A stretch of DNA of 64,000 nt from Rhizobium sp. BK399 (GCF_014194695.1 NZ_JACIAH010000006.1:62001-126000), one strand, 5' to 3'. Counted from the stretch's first letter, positions 36,187 through 47,278 are shown. Program-made: numbers and translations. The notes: generated from the sequence alone by a model not told the origin.

Positions 36187-36217
36187 CGGCCCTTCCCACA
36201 TCGAGCGGGAAGGGCCG
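36187..36217 (-). promoter_or_regulatory. Intercistronic hairpin between oppA and oppB
   Basis: CGGCCCTTCCC (36187-36197) and GGGAAGGGCCG (36207-36217) pair perfectly over 11 bp with a 9-base loop. No T-run follows on the minus strand. Such hairpins often protect the upstream oppA mRNA from 3' exonucleases and lower expression of the permease genes. Confidence 0.65.
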
Positions 36218-36224
36218 GTGTTCC

Positions 36225-37805
36225 TTATTCTTTAACCGACAGCCAGCGCGTGCGATGGATGTCCTGAATGTTGTCGACGAAGCCCTGGACCTTCGGCGAA
36301 ACGACGTTCTTGGAGACGTAATAGTAGAGCGGAATGGCGGCACTGTCATCGAGTGCCAGCTGTTCGGCCTGCTTGAAGATCTCCGCACGCTTCTTCAGGT
36401 CGGTCTGTGCGTTCGCTTCCTTGACCAGCTTGTCGTAGTCGGCGTTGCTCCAGCGGCCATAGTTCATCGAAACGCCGGAAACGAGCAGACCGAGGAAGTT
36501 GTCCGGATCGTTGTAGTCGGCGATCCAGCCAGCACGGCCGATTTCCACCTGGCCATGCTGCATTTCGTCGTAATGCACCTTGGTTTCGGTGTTGTAGAGC
36601 TCGATCTGGACGCCGAGCGGCTTCCACATCGAGGCGATCGCGACAGCCACGCGCTTGTGGTTGTCGTTGGTGTTGTAGCGGAGCTGTGCCTTCAGCGGGT
36701 GGTCAGGTCCGAAGCCTGCTTCCTTGAGCAGCTTCTTCGCCTCTTCCACCTTGTCCTTGTAAGGCATGTCCTTCCAGCTGACATAGGCCGGATCGCCGTA
36801 GTTCGACGTGCCCGGCGGGACCCAGGAATAGGCCGGCAGTTCGCCGGTGCCGAGGATCTTCGGGCCGATGACTTCGCGGTTGACGGCCATGGACAGGGCC
36901 TGGCGGACGCGCTTGTCGTTGAATGGCGGCTTGGTGGCATTGAGCACGTAGTAGTAGCTCGCCAGGAACGGCGTGACGTGCGCCTGACCCGGCAGGTTCT
37001 TCTTCATCCACTCGTACTGGTCGGTCGGGAAGTCGGTCATGATGTCGAATTCGCCGGCGCGATAGCGCTTCAGAGCCGCTTCCTGGTCTTCCAGCGTGAA
37101 GAACTTCACGCCGTCGATCTTCAGGTCCTTCTCGCCGTAATACTGGTCGTTCTTGACAGTCGTGACCGACGCACCCGGAATCCATTCGGTCGGCTTGTAC
37201 GGGCCATTTGTGACGATGTTGCCGATCTTCACCCAGTCGGTGCCCTTTGCTTCGACCACGTGCTTTGGCAGCGGGTAGGCGGTGTAGTGCATCAGCGAGT
37301 TGATGAAGTAGGGCGTCGGGTTCTCGAGCGTGATCTCGAGCGTCTTGTCATCGATCGCCTTGACGCCGAGCTGGCTGAAATCGGTGATCTCGCCCTTGTT
37401 GATCTTTTCCGCGTTCTTGATGGTGAACTGCAGATAGGCGTATTCGGCGGCGTTCTTTGGGTCAACGAGGCGCTGGAAGGCGAAGACGAAGTCGCCCGCC
37501 GTTACCGGCTGTCCATCCGACCACTTGATGCCGTCGCGAAGCTTGAAGGTATAGACCTTGCCATCGGGGGAAACCGTCCAGCTTTCCGCCTGTCCCGGAA
37601 CCGGATCATCCTTCGGATCTTCGGTGACGAGACCTTCGAAGATGTCGCCGGCAATGCGGTTTTCATAGTCGCTCGACAGCTTCTGTGGGTCGAGGGACTG
37701 CGGGTCGCCACCATTGTGGATGTTGAGTGTGGCCGCATGGGCCGAAACGGCCAGCAGCGAGCCAAACACTGCTGAAGCCAGGAATTTCTTCGTCAGAAAG
37801 TTCAT
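36225..37805 (-). CDS. oppA: Oligopeptide-binding protein OppA
   Basis: The 526-residue periplasmic solute-binding protein (family 5) has a signal peptide (residues 1-24, ending AHA|ATL). It shows the usual features NIHNGGDPQSLDPQK, the WSDGQPVTAGDF and NGPYKPTEW segments, and a C-terminal VQGFVDNIQDIHRTRWLSVKE. It captures peptides for OppBCDF. First gene of the operon, with its promoter in the 600-base region upstream. GAAAGGTGG precedes the ATG. Confidence 0.92.
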   Translation of the reverse strand: MNFLTKKFLASAVFGSLLAVSAHAATLNIHNGGDPQSLDPQKLSSDYENRIAGDIFEGLVTEDPKDDPVPGQAESWTVSPDGKVYTFKLRDGIKWSDGQPVTAGDFVFAFQRLVDPKNAAEYAYLQFTIKNAEKINKGEITDFSQLGVKAIDDKTLEITLENPTPYFINSLMHYTAYPLPKHVVEAKGTDWVKIGNIVTNGPYKPTEWIPGASVTTVKNDQYYGEKDLKIDGVKFFTLEDQEAALKRYRAGEFDIMTDFPTDQYEWMKKNLPGQAHVTPFLASYYYVLNATKPPFNDKRVRQALSMAVNREVIGPKILGTGELPAYSWVPPGTSNYGDPAYVSWKDMPYKDKVEEAKKLLKEAGFGPDHPLKAQLRYNTNDNHKRVAVAIASMWKPLGVQIELYNTETKVHYDEMQHGQVEIGRAGWIADYNDPDNFLGLLVSGVSMNYGRWSNADYDKLVKEANAQTDLKKRAEIFKQAEQLALDDSAAIPLYYYVSKNVVSPKVQGFVDNIQDIHRTRWLSVKE

Positions 37806-38425
37806 ATGGGGGCCACCTTTCTAGGCTTTGCGCCTTTTATTAGTCGTTTGTTCCCGTGACCAGTTTACGTTCAGGTCAGCGCGCAACCTATCGTAAAGGT
37901 CTGCCGTTGCAAGCCCCCAAATGAAATGGCGAGCGACGCCTTCTGTAGCCGTAATTTTTACGGCGCAGTCCCTCAGCCGGCTACAGAAAGAGGGATTTTG
38001 AGCCGTTCCGGCCGCGTTAATCAACAACGGCCATACTTCGGAAAATCAATCACTGGTTGAATAAGCTGACGCTAGCCGGCTCAACATTTTCTGCTGTTGC
38101 AGAGAATTGCACTGATAATTCAATGGCAAATGCGTCCCTTTGACATCTGTTTGCGACATGTAGTCGCCATTGTTTTTGAAATGTGGCGTTGTCTGAGGAG
38201 GTTCGGCGAAAGGCGCCACGCCAGAACATGCAAAAGGACTTCCGGAGGCGAAAAAGACAAACGGCGGAAACATGCCGCAGGCACGGCTGACTGCCCACTA
38301 GAGTTGCCCAGGCGATATCCACACCCGAAGAGGTTCGGCAATCTTTCGGACCTCAAAGTCCTAAGCGCAGGCGTGCGACAACAAGGGACAAGCGGTACCG
38401 TTCAGGCGCCGCTTTGCGCCGAAGG
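37806..38425. other. Intergenic region upstream of oppA, no gene recognised
   Basis: About 620 bases separate the oppA start from the end of the C-methyltransferase gene. No reading frame here resembles a protein family or has matching codon use. It must hold the oppA promoter and perhaps the end of the sugar cluster transcript, but I see no clear terminator, palindrome or repeat. Confidence 0.5.
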
Positions 38426-39655
38426 TCAAAGGATCCGCAGCGTCGGAATCGCGACGACGAAGCGTCCGCCCCATTCCCGGATGTAGCCGTTCGACCTAAC
38501 GATCTCCTCCGTCAGATTCCAGGGGAGGATGACGAGATAGTCCGGCTTTGCGGCTTCTAGGTGGCTCGGCGGATGGACAGGGATATGGCTCCCAGGCAGC
38601 AACTTGCCTTGCTTGATGTCGCTGCGGTCGACCACGAAGGCGATGTCGTCGGCGGTGACGCCGCAGACGTTGAGAAAGGTGTTGCCCTTGGCTGCGGCGC
38701 CATAGGCGGCGACCGTCTTCCCCTCGGCCTTGGCGCGAGCAAGGAAGGCCTTGAACTCCTGGCACACGCCTTCGATCCGCGATCCGAACCGCTCATACGT
38801 CGCCATCTGCTTGAGACCGAACGCCTCTTCCTTTTTCCGGAGGGCGACAAGTCTGTCCGTCACAGCACGTGTGCCCTCTGCCTTCTGTGCGAACACGCGC
38901 AATGAACCGCCGTGCGTTGGAATTTCTTCGACATCGAAGACCTTCAGTCCGCAAGCACCGAAAATGCGTTCGACGGCGAGCAGCGACATATAAGAGTAGT
39001 GCTCGTGGTAGATCGTATCGAACTGGATTCCATCGATCATCGTCAGAAGATGCGGGAATTCGAAGGTCGAGACGCCGTCGGGTTTCAACAGGATGGCGAA
39101 GCCGCCGACGAAGTCAGCGATATCAGGTACGTGCGCCAGGACATTGTTGGCGGCCGTGACGTTGGCGCGCACGCCGCTCGCGACCAGCGCCGTGGCAGTC
39201 TCCTTGCCGAAGAAAGCGACCTTGGTCGGCACGCCCCGGCTCTCGGCAATCTTTGCGGCATTTGCGGCCGGCTCCACGCCGAGCACGGTGATGCCCTTGG
39301 CGGCGAAGTATTGCAGGAGATAGCCGTCATTCGAGGCGACTTCGACCACCGTCGAATCCGCTGAGAGCCCGAAGCGCTCGGCCATCATCTCGGCATAACG
39401 CTTGGCATGCTCAAGCCAGCTCGTCGAGAACGAGGAGAGGTAAGCGTAGTCGGCATTGAAAATTTCGTCAGCCGGCACGTTCTCGGTTGTCTGAACCAGA
39501 AAGCACTCCGAGCAAACCATGACCTTCAGCGGAAAGGAGCGCTCCTTCGCAATCGCGGCCGCGTCGGGCAGAAAAGAGTTGGACCACGGTGTCGATCCAA
39601 GATCCGCGACAACGGTCGTCAGCGGCGCTGAGCAGAAACGGCATTGGTGAGACAT
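38426..39655 (-). CDS. NDP-hexose C-methyltransferase (TylCIII-like, three-domain)
   Basis: The 409-residue protein has an N-terminal zinc-binding domain with CRFC (Cys5, Cys8) and CSEC cysteines, a central SAM-binding methyltransferase domain (VVEVASNDGYLLQYF), and the C-terminal Methyltransf_14 domain (GAAAKGNTFLNVCGV and VDRSDIKQGKLLPGSHIPV). This architecture is typical of enzymes that add a methyl branch at C-3 of a 4-keto-6-deoxy nucleotide sugar. The substrate here is likely the CDP-4-keto-6-deoxyglucose made by the two upstream genes. The start at 39655, 4 bases after the previous stop, gives the zinc domain at the N terminus. Confidence 0.82.
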   Translation of the reverse strand: MSHQCRFCSAPLTTVVADLGSTPWSNSFLPDAAAIAKERSFPLKVMVCSECFLVQTTENVPADEIFNADYAYLSSFSTSWLEHAKRYAEMMAERFGLSADSTVVEVASNDGYLLQYFAAKGITVLGVEPAANAAKIAESRGVPTKVAFFGKETATALVASGVRANVTAANNVLAHVPDIADFVGGFAILLKPDGVSTFEFPHLLTMIDGIQFDTIYHEHYSYMSLLAVERIFGACGLKVFDVEEIPTHGGSLRVFAQKAEGTRAVTDRLVALRKKEEAFGLKQMATYERFGSRIEGVCQEFKAFLARAKAEGKTVAAYGAAAKGNTFLNVCGVTADDIAFVVDRSDIKQGKLLPGSHIPVHPPSHLEAAKPDYLVILPWNLTEEIVRSNGYIREWGGRFVVAIPTLRIL

Positions 39656-39659
39656 GTGG

Positions 39660-40730
39660 TTAGGCGCCTTTCGTGAAAGCATCAATCTGGCCAGTGACGA
39701 GCGAGAGCGCATCTTCGCCCCGGCGCCACTGATCGTACCAGCGCGCGGCCCAGTCTATGGCTTCCGCTTGGCTCAGCCTTGCCCGCCAGGAAAGAGAACG
39801 GCTAGCCTCAGCGGGATCAAGGCCCAGCGCGTGCATCTCGCGCGGCTTGTCTGCCGCTGACGTATCCTGCCAGGTTTGCCCGAGCCCCATGGCTGTCTGG
39901 ACGGATGACGCCACGACACCAACGGGGATTTGCGCTTCATCAGGCGAAGGCCCGAAATTCAGCGATTCCGCCGACGCGGCCCCGCTGTATAGCGCTTCGC
40001 AGAACAGGAAATAGCCGTTCAAGCAGTCGAGGACGTGTTGCCATGGGCGCGTCGCCAGCGGGCTGCGAATATCAAGAATCTTGCCGGCGATGGCGGCGCG
40101 GACGATGTCCGGAACCAGGCGGTCTTCCGAGAAGTCGCCGCCGCCGAGCACGTTTCCGCCGCGCGCGGTGCCGACATGCACGCCTTTTGAGCGGAAGAAG
40201 GAGTCCCTGTAGGTCGCGGCTGCAATCTCGGCCGCAGCCTTCGAGCCGGAGTAGGGGTCGTGCCCACCAAGCCGATCGGTTTCGACGAAATGCCGTCCGC
40301 TTTCGTCGTTGCTGTAGACCTTGTCGGTCGTAACAACCAGGACGGCCTTGAGCGCCTCAAGCGAACGCGCCGCCTCCAACAGGCGTACCGTCCCCATGAC
40401 ATTGACGTCGAAAGTGTCGACCGGCTCAAGATAACTGCGCCGAACCAGCGGCTGTGCCGCCATATGCAGGATGATATCGGGATTGCAATCGTTCAGTGCT
40501 TTGGTAAGCGTCGTTCCGTCGCGGATGTCGGCGATTGTCTCGGCGGTGAGACCAGCGCTGCCGGCAAGCCCATGCAGTGATGGCGTCGTTGCTGGTGAAA
40601 GCGCATAGCCGACCACCTCGGCGCCGAGCCGGGAAAGCCATAGCCGCGCCCACGTTCCCTTGAAGCCGGTGTGACCCGTGAGGAAGACACGCTTTCCCGA
40701 CCAGAAGCGCTGATCCGGAAGCCTGCTCAT
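39660..40730 (-). CDS. rfbG: CDP-glucose 4,6-dehydratase
   Basis: The 356-residue SDR-family enzyme has the NAD-binding LTGHTGFKGTW and the catalytic YxxxK in HDPYSGSKAAAE. It turns CDP-glucose into CDP-4-keto-6-deoxy-D-glucose. The ATG at 40730 overlaps the stop of the cytidylyltransferase gene (ATGA), which sets the start, and the two enzymes act consecutively. Confidence 0.92.
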   Translation of the reverse strand: MSRLPDQRFWSGKRVFLTGHTGFKGTWARLWLSRLGAEVVGYALSPATTPSLHGLAGSAGLTAETIADIRDGTTLTKALNDCNPDIILHMAAQPLVRRSYLEPVDTFDVNVMGTVRLLEAARSLEALKAVLVVTTDKVYSNDESGRHFVETDRLGGHDPYSGSKAAAEIAAATYRDSFFRSKGVHVGTARGGNVLGGGDFSEDRLVPDIVRAAIAGKILDIRSPLATRPWQHVLDCLNGYFLFCEALYSGAASAESLNFGPSPDEAQIPVGVVASSVQTAMGLGQTWQDTSAADKPREMHALGLDPAEASRSLSWRARLSQAEAIDWAARWYDQWRRGEDALSLVTGQIDAFTKGA

Positions 40731-41494
40731 GACCAGACTTTCCATGGGGCATGGCCGCTCTGCCACAGCTCTTCGAGCTGGTTCTTGTCGCGCAGCGTAT
40801 CCATGGGCCGCCAGAACCCGTCATGCGGGAAGGCCATTAGTTGGCCGTCGGTGGCGAGGCTTTCGAGCGGCGCTGCCTCGAACGGCGTTAGGTCTCCCTC
40901 GATACGATCGAGCACGGACCGGTTGAGCACGAAGAAGCCGCCATTGATGCGCCCGTTATCGCCCGCAGGCTTTTCGGTGAAGCTCGTGACTTTTCCATCG
41001 TCGGTCAGCAGGGCGCCATACCTTCCCGGCGGCACGACGCTCGTCACCGTCGCCTCGCGTCCGTGCCTTAGATGAAATTCCGTCAGAGCCTTGATGTCGA
41101 CGTCAGCCACGCCATCGCCGTAGGTGAGGCAGAATGTGTCATCGAGATAGTTCGCGACACGCTTCAGGCGCCCGCCGGTCATCGATCCCTCGCCTGTTTC
41201 GACAAGTGTCACGCGCCAGGGCTCGGCCTTGGTGGCGTGGTAGGTCGTCTCGCCGCGCTCCATGTCGAAGGTCACGTCTGCCGAATGCAGGATGTAGTTC
41301 GCGAAGTATTCCTTGATCATGTAGCCGCGGTAGCCAAGGCAGATCACGAAATCATTGAAGCCGTAGTGGCTATAGATCTTCATGATATGCCAGAGGATCG
41401 GACGACCTCCGATCTCGATCATCGGCTTGGGCCGCAGATGGCTCTCTTCGGAAATGCGGGTGCCGTAACCACCAGCGAGAATGACGATTTTCAT
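40727..41494 (-). CDS. rfbF: Glucose-1-phosphate cytidylyltransferase
   Basis: The 255-residue nucleotidyltransferase starts MKIVILAGGYGTRISEES, with the sugar-nucleotide signature, and shows the family segments KPMIEIGGRPILWHIMKIYSHYG and LTYGDGVADVDI. It joins CTP and glucose-1-phosphate to CDP-glucose, entering the deoxysugar pathway of this cluster. It lies 38 bases after the CmcI-like gene. Confidence 0.93.
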   Translation of the reverse strand: MKIVILAGGYGTRISEESHLRPKPMIEIGGRPILWHIMKIYSHYGFNDFVICLGYRGYMIKEYFANYILHSADVTFDMERGETTYHATKAEPWRVTLVETGEGSMTGGRLKRVANYLDDTFCLTYGDGVADVDIKALTEFHLRHGREATVTSVVPPGRYGALLTDDGKVTSFTEKPAGDNGRINGGFFVLNRSVLDRIEGDLTPFEAAPLESLATDGQLMAFPHDGFWRPMDTLRDKNQLEELWQSGHAPWKVWS

Positions 41495-41532
41495 GTAGGG
41501 TTCCTGGCCTGAGAACGCCGCCTCTGGGAGTT

Positions 41533-42318
41533 CTATCTGTGTCGCTTCAGAAAGCCGTCGGGGGCCACGGTGATCATAAGCTTCTGATCGATCGCCCGGT
41601 CGATCTCGAATTCAGGATGCGTTTCGAGATACTTCCACACAGCCGTTTTCGGATTGTCGCCCGGTCCCCAGGATCGGTCTGGATACGCGTCTTCAGGCAT
41701 ATCTTCGATTAGCGTGTCGAAGACGACGCAATAGCTGCCGACCGAGGTCAGGGGCGCATAGGCCTCGAGCTCCGCCAGCACGTGGTCATGGGTGTGGTTG
41801 CTGTCCAGGCACACAAGAACGCGCTTGAAGGGCTTGGCGATCCGATGGACCTCGTCGATGACGGTCTGGTCTATGCTCGACCCTTGAATCATCTGAATGC
41901 GCGACGCCATCGGATGCGCTTCGATTGCCGTCCGGTTGTGCGTGCGGATATCAATATCGATGCCGAGAACACGTCGGTTCGAAGCGCGTGGGTCAAAGCT
42001 GACGCCGGCTTCCATCGCATCGGTCATATCAAGGAGCGCAAGCATGGATGCGCTGAGGATCAGCGATCCGCCATGTGCGATCCCGGTTTCGATAATCAGG
42101 TCTGGACGCGTCTCCCAGATGATCTCCTGCATGGCGACCATGTCCTGGGGGTACTGGATAATTGGGCGACCCATCCAGAAGTAGTTATAGGAATATTTCG
42201 GCTCGACGGACTTGCGCAGGAAATCGGAAGCGCTTCGTTTGAAGTCCTCGTTGCCTTGGATCGCGACAATGCGGTCGGCGACTTCGCTCTTGAAATCAGC
42301 CACGGTCGACCTCGACAT
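41533..42318 (-). CDS. CmcI-like (cephalosporin hydroxylase family) SAM-dependent methyltransferase
   Basis: The 261-residue protein belongs to the CmcI/rhamnosyl O-methyltransferase family. It contains the SAM-binding segment DLIIETGIAHGGSLILSAS and the metal-type acids in VLVCLDSNHTHDHV. Family members methylate hydroxyl groups of sugars or of small molecules, and in a deoxysugar cluster an O-methyltransferase role is likely. The ATG overlaps the end of the previous gene by 23 bases. Confidence 0.7.
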   Translation of the reverse strand: MSRSTVADFKSEVADRIVAIQGNEDFKRSASDFLRKSVEPKYSYNYFWMGRPIIQYPQDMVAMQEIIWETRPDLIIETGIAHGGSLILSASMLALLDMTDAMEAGVSFDPRASNRRVLGIDIDIRTHNRTAIEAHPMASRIQMIQGSSIDQTVIDEVHRIAKPFKRVLVCLDSNHTHDHVLAELEAYAPLTSVGSYCVVFDTLIEDMPEDAYPDRSWGPGDNPKTAVWKYLETHPEFEIDRAIDQKLMITVAPDGFLKRHR

Positions 42319-43366
42319 AGTTGTAGGCGTTGTTGGACATTTTCTTGATCTCTTCAGAGTAATTGCGATTCATCACGTAGATATCGGAGCCTGGCGGCAG
42401 TCCGGGCAGCACCGCGTTCGGGGATTGAACTTTCAAGCCGGTCAAAGGCAGGAACTTGCCTTGCTTTGAAGGGTTGATGTCAATCACGGCGGTGACGGGA
42501 CGGCCTTTTCGCTCCCGCAAAAGCGAAAATATCACGCCCTTCGAAGCACCACCCCAGACCACCGCTGTTTGGGTTTCGCCGGGGCTGATGCTCTCCAGCT
42601 TCTCGACGAAGTCCGCGGGCATTTTTACGCGGTCGTTCTGGTCGATCATCGGTTGGCGCAAAGTTGCCAGGTCCGCGACGACGTAGAGATACTGGCCGCC
42701 GAAGATTCTTCCGCTTGCTACAACGGTCCCGAACATTCGGTGGAAATCCGAAAGTCTGAAATAGTTGACGTGTTCGTAGAAGACGTCAAACCATGCCCGC
42801 TGCTCGCAGATCCAATCAAAGCAGGGAACCTCGATGTAAATGTATCCGCGCCCGCCGTTGGCTTCCTTCAGTTGGCCGAGGAAAGCGACCGGGTCCGGAA
42901 TGTGTTCCAGGACATGCCGGAGGATGAGGCCGTCGCTCTCAATACCGCTGCCGGGCTGGAAATACTCCTGGCGAATTCGGCTGTTGGTGCCTTCATACGC
43001 AGGATCGAAGCCGGTTATCTCGACCCCGCGCTCTTCCAGCATCTCAAGGAAAAGCCCCTTGCCGCAGCCGACCTCAACGAGGTTCTTCTCGCCCATGTTC
43101 GCGGTAATGATTGACGCGACTTCCTCCAGATGGCGACGAAACATTGGGCTCAGGCCCTGCTCGTTCTGGTAAGATGTGTCATAGACCATCAGGTCGGGTT
43201 GGAACGCTGCGTTGCGGACGAGACCCGTGCGCACATCTTCCACCAGGCAGATGTCACCTTTCGGCGAGCCGAGGGCATCCTCCAAGGTGTCGTACATTCT
43301 GTTCTGAAAGATCGGCAGACCCTGCTGCTCGTAAAGCACGCGGACATCCGTTGGTGCTGCATTCAA
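42296..43366 (-). CDS. Methyltransferase with Methyltransf_14 C-terminal domain
   Basis: The 356-residue protein carries a SAM-dependent methyltransferase domain (NLVEVGCGKGLFLEML, DGLILRHVLEHIPDP) and a C-terminal domain like that of TylCIII C-methyltransferases (VVWGGASKGVIFSLL, VIDINPSKQGKFLPL). It lacks the N-terminal CxxC zinc domain of the paralogue at 38426-39655; the N terminus is replaced by another sequence. No ATG is available in frame near the previous stop. A TTG at 43366, 3 bases after that stop and 10 bases past a GGGAG, is the best start; the frame is open further up but inside the epimerase gene. Confidence 0.7.
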   Translation of the reverse strand: MNAAPTDVRVLYEQQGLPIFQNRMYDTLEDALGSPKGDICLVEDVRTGLVRNAAFQPDLMVYDTSYQNEQGLSPMFRRHLEEVASIITANMGEKNLVEVGCGKGLFLEMLEERGVEITGFDPAYEGTNSRIRQEYFQPGSGIESDGLILRHVLEHIPDPVAFLGQLKEANGGRGYIYIEVPCFDWICEQRAWFDVFYEHVNYFRLSDFHRMFGTVVASGRIFGGQYLYVVADLATLRQPMIDQNDRVKMPADFVEKLESISPGETQTAVVWGGASKGVIFSLLRERKGRPVTAVIDINPSKQGKFLPLTGLKVQSPNAVLPGLPPGSDIYVMNRNYSEEIKKMSNNAYNYVEVDRG

Positions 43367-43368
43367 GG

Positions 43369-44190
43369 CTATGGCACTCCCAAGACGACGGGCGGATCGA
43401 CAAGATTGTCGGGCCGCGCCCCAAAATTTAGTAGGTCTCGCCGACCATACTGATCGGCGATTCGTTCCGCGAGTTCCCGCACCGTCACAGGAACGCCGGA
43501 GCAGACGTTGATAGCGCCCGTGGCTTTTCCGAAGATGACGTCGCATATGCGTGCGGCAGCATCATGGACATCCATGAAGTCGCGGACCTGCCTTCCCTCT
43601 GTGAGGTCTGCCCGCTGCCCCGCCTCGAGCGATTTTTTGAGATATGGCACGAAGCGACGCTCATCTTCGCCGTCTCCATACAAATAGAACAGGCGACACC
43701 ACGCAAACTCGACGCCTTGGGCCGGCAGCCACTGCGAGAGCGCCATGAACGCCGCCGCTTTGGCAGCCGCATAGGGCGTAAGCGGCTTCAATGGTGTGTC
43801 AATCGAAAGCTTGCCGAAGCTAACGTCATATTCAAAGCACGTGCCAATGCCGACAAATCGGCGCACGCCTACCCCGGCTGCGGCCCTTGCCATCGTCAGC
43901 GTGCCGGAAAGGCAGTCCAGATTTTCCGGCGCCGTGAGATATTTTCCAGGCTCCGCGTACCACGCCAGGTGAATGATCGTATCGATCCCGGCAAGGGTAT
44001 CTTTCCACCAGCCTTCGCTCTCGGAAAAAGGAGACGGGCTTTCCACGATCTCAATCGCTTCGACGTCCCGCAGCTTTTCGACGGCTTTCGGTCGAAGGAC
44101 CACACGCAAGTCGGTCCCCTGCGCGACAAGTGTGCGCAGGACGTGTTGGCCCACGAACCCGGAGGCTCCGGTGATAAGTACTTTGCCCAA
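43369..44190 (-). CDS. NAD-dependent epimerase/dehydratase (SDR)
   Basis: The 273-residue extended SDR has the Rossmann motif ITGASGFVGQHVL and YxxxK in PLTPYAAAKAAAF. It probably reduces or epimerises a nucleotide-linked sugar, for example the 4-keto group of the methylated intermediate. It is the first gene of a six-gene minus-strand operon and is divergent from the rfbC-like gene. Substrate cannot be read from the sequence. Confidence 0.78.
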   Translation of the reverse strand: MGKVLITGASGFVGQHVLRTLVAQGTDLRVVLRPKAVEKLRDVEAIEIVESPSPFSESEGWWKDTLAGIDTIIHLAWYAEPGKYLTAPENLDCLSGTLTMARAAAGVGVRRFVGIGTCFEYDVSFGKLSIDTPLKPLTPYAAAKAAAFMALSQWLPAQGVEFAWCRLFYLYGDGEDERRFVPYLKKSLEAGQRADLTEGRQVRDFMDVHDAAARICDVIFGKATGAINVCSGVPVTVRELAERIADQYGRRDLLNFGARPDNLVDPPVVLGVP

Positions 44191-44313
44191 ATCAGTGCTC
44201 TCGAACAGTGGCTGCTAATGAGCCCTTTTTGGGTGTGAGGTCAAGTTTGCGCGGGTTGAAACAAGGCGATAAAGCATTCTGTCGGCTATCCTCAAACGTT
44301 CCGGTCGAGTTCC

Positions 44314-44844
44314 ATGTCCCGTTTCAATCGCATCCCGACTGCCCTCAGCAATCTCCTCGTCGTCGAGCGTCAGCGGCTTGGCGATGAGCGCGGCTTTTTC
44401 TCGCGCTTCTTCTGTACCGAGGAGCTTTCGGATTTCGGCATCGGTCGCATCGCGCAGATCAATCACACGATGACGCAGGCGAAAGGGGCCATTCGCGGAA
44501 TGCATTTCCAGCGTGCCCCGCACGACGAAGCGAAGTTCGTCTCCTGCCTCGCCGGGGCCGTCTTCGATGTCGCAGTCGATCTTAGGCCGCAGTCGCCAAC
44601 CTATCTCATGTGGCATGGCGAGGTTCTCTCCGCCGAGAACGCGCGGTCAATGATGATCCCGCCGGGTTTTGCCCATGGTTTCCAGACGCTGACGGAAAAC
44701 TGCGAACTGATTTACCTGCACGACAAGCCATACGCGCCGGGAGCCGAGGGCGGCGTCAACGCGCTCGATCCGAAGATCGCCATCGGCTGGCCGCTGCCGG
44801 TCGAGCAGATGTCCGAGAGGGATCGCAATTTCCCGATGCTCTAG
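44314..44844 (+). CDS. dTDP-4-dehydrorhamnose 3,5-epimerase-family protein (RfbC-like)
   Basis: The 176-residue cupin-fold protein has the catalytic His64 (GAIRGMHFQ) and Tyr140 (YLHDKPYAP) of the RmlC family. It epimerises C-3 and/or C-5 of 4-keto-6-deoxy sugars; here the CDP-linked pathway next door is the likely client. No dTDP-rhamnose genes are nearby, so I do not assign rmlC. It runs divergently from the rest of the cluster. Confidence 0.82.
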   Translation: MSRFNRIPTALSNLLVVERQRLGDERGFFSRFFCTEELSDFGIGRIAQINHTMTQAKGAIRGMHFQRAPHDEAKFVSCLAGAVFDVAVDLRPQSPTYLMWHGEVLSAENARSMMIPPGFAHGFQTLTENCELIYLHDKPYAPGAEGGVNALDPKIAIGWPLPVEQMSERDRNFPML

Positions 44845-44939
44845 GGGAGCATCTGCCGGTGCGTTTGTCGTTCGCGGTGGGCGGGTTTGACGCCGGACTG
44901 ACTGCCGCTAGATTGAGCACGGCGAAAAAGGAGGACGTG

Positions 44940-45395
44940 ATGAGTGAAGTCGATCTGCCTTGGGAGGGCGGCTGCCGATGTGGGCGCGTGCGATTGAAGA
45001 TCAGCGCCAAGCCGCTTTTGACCATGGCCTGCCATTGCACGGGCTGCCAGAAGATGTCGTCGAGTGCCTATTCGCTGAGTGCCGCGATCCCGGCGGAAGG
45101 CTTCGCGATTACGGAAGGGGAGCCAGTGGTCGGCGGTTTGCACGGCGCCGAGGCGCACCATTATTTCTGCGGCCACTGCATGACCTGGATGTTCACGCGA
45201 TCGGAAGGAATGGACTGGTTCGTCAACCTCCGCCCGACGATGTTGGACGATCCGCGCTGGTTCAAACCGTTTATTGAGACCTGGACGCGTGAAAAGCTGC
45301 CCTTTGCCGAAACCGGCGCAGCCCGCAGCTATGAGGCGCTACCGGAGATGGACGCCTATGAGGGATTGGTGAAGGAATACATGGCCTGCAGCTGA
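44940..45395 (+). CDS. GFA-family protein (glutathione-dependent formaldehyde-activating-like)
   Basis: The 151-residue protein has the GFA zinc-binding cysteines: Cys12 and Cys14 (GCRCG), Cys31, Cys33 and Cys36 (CHCTGC) and Cys77/Cys80 (FCGHC). Family members include the Gfa enzyme that joins formaldehyde to glutathione, but most homologues, like this one, are only generally assigned. The ATG follows AGGAGGACGTG. It converges with lepA and appears unrelated to the sugar genes. Confidence 0.75.
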   Translation: MSEVDLPWEGGCRCGRVRLKISAKPLLTMACHCTGCQKMSSSAYSLSAAIPAEGFAITEGEPVVGGLHGAEAHHYFCGHCMTWMFTRSEGMDWFVNLRPTMLDDPRWFKPFIETWTREKLPFAETGAARSYEALPEMDAYEGLVKEYMACS

Positions 45396-45445
45396 GGCAT
45401 GTCGCAGCCCGGCCATGCGCGCCGGCCGGGCTGGATGTTGGTTCC

Positions 45446-47278
<1,833 letters not shown>

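Noticed and set aside
35508..37775. 755-codon open frame antisense to oppA/oppB
   Set aside because: Mirror of conserved transporter genes; biased, repetitive Val/Arg/Asp composition with no fold.
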